A stretch of DNA of 64,000 nt. Origin: Cupriavidus taiwanensis (GTDB taxonomy: Bacteria > Pseudomonadota > Gammaproteobacteria > Burkholderiales > Burkholderiaceae). Made by a program: the position numbers and the translations under genes. The notes beneath the pieces are model-generated. The model saw only the letters and a list, made by a program, of their open reading frames with translations. It did not search any database and was not told the origin of the DNA. Positions 62,795 through 64,000 of this stretch are shown in pieces. Position 1 is the stretch's first letter, and every line of letters starts with the position of its first letter. The DNA is taken from the NCBI RefSeq assembly GCF_900249755.1, contig NZ_LT976854.1, forward strand, positions 1,464,927-1,528,926, read 5' to 3'.

Positions 62795-63481
62795 TCAGCG
62801 GGCAGGCACGGCGGCAAGTGCCTGATGCGGCGTGGCGGTGCGCTGCGCGGCCTTGTGGACCATGGTGTAGGCGTAGTCCACCCCCATACCGTAGGCGCCC
62901 GAGTGCTCCTTGACCAGTTTCATCACGGCGTCATAGGTGTCGCGGTGGGCCCAGTCGCGCTGCCACTCCAGCAGTACCTGCTGCCACGTCACGGGCACCA
63001 CGCCGGCCTGGACCATGCGCTGCATGGCGTAGTCGTGCGCTTCCTTGCTGGTACCGCCCGAGGCATCGGCCACCATGTAGATCTCATAGTCGCCTTCGGC
63101 CATGGCGCAAAGGGCAAAGCTGTTGTTGCAGACCTCGGTCCACAGGCCGGACACCACCACCTTCTTGCGGCCATTGGCCTTGAGCGCATCACGCACCTTC
63201 TGGTCGTCCCACGAGTTCATCGAGGTGCGTTCCAGCAGCTTGTGGTCCGGGAACACATCCAGCAGTTCCGGGTAGGTAAAGCCCGAGAACGACTCCGTTT
63301 CCACCGTGGTGATGGTGGTCGGGATGTTGAAGATCCTGGCCGCCTTGGCCAGGCCGACGGTGTTGTTCTTCAGGGCCTGGCGGTCCATCGACTGCACCCC
63401 GAAGGCCATCTGCGGCTGGTGGTCGATAAAGATCAGCTGGCTGTTTTGCGGGGTCAGGACTTCGAGCTTGGGGTTCGTCAT
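62795..63481 (-). CDS. Isochorismatase-fold hydrolase (YcaC type)
   Basis: A 228-residue protein of the cysteine hydrolase family. Asp20 ('LIFIDHQPQMAFGVQ') and Cys118 ('GLWTEVCNNSFA') are in place. The position of the catalytic lysine seen at residue 91 of the 43966 paralog reads 'ERTSMNSWDD' here, so Arg/Thr replaces Lys, if my alignment is right. It is the first gene of the minus-strand series hydrolase, amidohydrolase, exporter and aldehyde dehydrogenase. Substrate unknown. Confidence 0.87.
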   Translation of the reverse strand: MTNPKLEVLTPQNSQLIFIDHQPQMAFGVQSMDRQALKNNTVGLAKAARIFNIPTTITTVETESFSGFTYPELLDVFPDHKLLERTSMNSWDDQKVRDALKANGRKKVVVSGLWTEVCNNSFALCAMAEGDYEIYMVADASGGTSKEAHDYAMQRMVQAGVVPVTWQQVLLEWQRDWAHRDTYDAVMKLVKEHSGAYGMGVDYAYTMVHKAAQRTATPHQALAAVPAR

Positions 63482-63814
63482 GATGATCTCCGATCAGGGG
63501 CGCATGGACAGGCTGGCTTGCAAGTTAGTGACGGCTACCGCTGCATTCATTCACCAGTGGTGTTCACTTGGTGTGTGTGCATAGTAGGAAAGGCGCCGTG
63601 CACTGACTACAGTGCGAAGTCCGACGACAGTGTTCGCGGTTTGCGAATAATCGGGAGATGCAGGCGGGCGGCCGCGGCGGGGAATGACGGGCATGCGGGG
63701 CCGCCCAGCGATGCCGGGGCAGGTACTGCCAAGGGGGAATTGGAGGGAGATGCGCCAGACGGGTGCCCGCACCCGCCCGGCAACGGCCGGCATTGCGCCG
63801 GCCGGAACTTCAGG
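63482..63814. promoter_or_regulatory. Intergenic control region between isochorismatase-fold gene and gdhA
   Basis: It contains the palindrome CACCA-G-TGGTG (63552-63562), followed by TTCACTTGGTG, about 75-95 bp before the isochorismatase-fold ATG. This may be a regulator site. No gene is visible. Confidence 0.45.
63784..63804 (-). terminator. Hairpin after gdhA
   Basis: CGGCCGGC and GCCGGCCG pair around a 5-nt loop, 10-30 bp after the gdhA stop codon. No strong T-run follows, so termination efficiency is uncertain. Confidence 0.5.
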
Positions 63815-64000
63815 TCAGATCACGCCCTGCGCCAGCATGGCATCCGCCACCTTGACGAAGCCGGCGATATTCGCGCCTTCCACGTAGTTGATGTAGCCGT
63901 CCGCCTTCTGCCCGTGGTGGATGCAGTTCTGGTGGATGTCCTTCATGATCGCGTGCAGCTTCTCGTCGACCTCGGCATGGTGCCAGGACAGGCGCATCGC
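63815..64000 (-). CDS. gdhA: NADP-specific glutamate dehydrogenase, C-terminal fragment
   Basis: The last 61 residues of a protein cut by the window edge. 'MRLSWHHAEVDEKLHAIMKDIHQNC' and the very end 'NYVEGANIAGFVKVADAMLAQGVI' are the C-terminus of hexameric GdhA, which makes glutamate from 2-oxoglutarate and ammonia. The catalytic part is outside the window. Confidence 0.9.
   Translation of the reverse strand, partial: AMRLSWHHAEVDEKLHAIMKDIHQNCIHHGQKADGYINYVEGANIAGFVKVADAMLAQGVI

Overview
The window is high-GC DNA, densely coding and organised like a Burkholderiaceae chromosome, most probably Cupriavidus. The grounds are two Bug-type (TctC-like) periplasmic binding proteins, an aerobic benzoyl-CoA (box) pathway, a phasin, a monomeric isocitrate dehydrogenase, and many LysR, GntR and IclR regulators beside small catabolic operons. 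The species call is an inference from gene content. I found no rRNA, tRNA, CRISPR array, insertion sequence or prophage.

Layout. 1-1.4 kb: end of a sulfatase and a Bug receptor. 1.4-14.3 kb: an accessory catabolic block with amidase, MFS carrier, GntR/FCD regulator, ferredoxin reductase, GlcG-like protein, aldehyde dehydrogenase, heme-oxygenase-like diiron protein, ornithine-cyclodeaminase-like protein, TauE-like permease, a GntP-like permease and two [2Fe-2S] ferredoxins flanking an unknown 105-residue protein. Six GTATAC-containing sites lie in front of its transcription units, and three have the same promoter geometry. I regard this block as the best candidate for an undescribed system: a dedicated electron chain feeding a diiron oxidase on a nitrogen-containing substrate.

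14.3-18 kb: CobT- and CobS-like chelatase subunits without CobN, and an IclR regulator. 18.3-23.4 kb: GABA-type permease, MocR/GabR-like regulator, SnoaL-like protein and a gamma-glutamylputrescine-oxidase-like flavoprotein. 23.9-30.1 kb: the complete four-gene ligase-associated DNA damage response set (exonuclease, ATP-dependent ligase, Lhr-type helicase, PdeM), each pair overlapping by ATGA. 30.1-33.7 kb: an SDR, a 23-residue membrane peptide and an EF-G-like GTPase.

34-43.7 kb: the box pathway, with boxCBA on the minus strand diverging from boxD, benzoate-CoA ligase and a benzoate carrier across a 448-bp control region holding five TGCA-N6-TGCA-like operators. 44-49.2 kb: isochorismatase-fold hydrolase with divergent LysR, then IF-1, a cold-shock protein and several small uncharacterised proteins, two of them tandem paralogs. 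49.3-54.5 kb: isocitrate dehydrogenase, chemoreceptor, phasin, DUF1272 protein. 54.7-63.5 kb: LysR, Bug receptor, aldehyde dehydrogenase, MFS exporter, YtcJ-type amidohydrolase, chloroperoxidase-like hydrolase and a second isochorismatase-fold hydrolase. The window ends inside gdhA.

A mosaic hairpin repeat occurs in four long copies (about 23.5, 33.8, 43.8 and 51.8 kb), and fragments of it lie inside the box operon.
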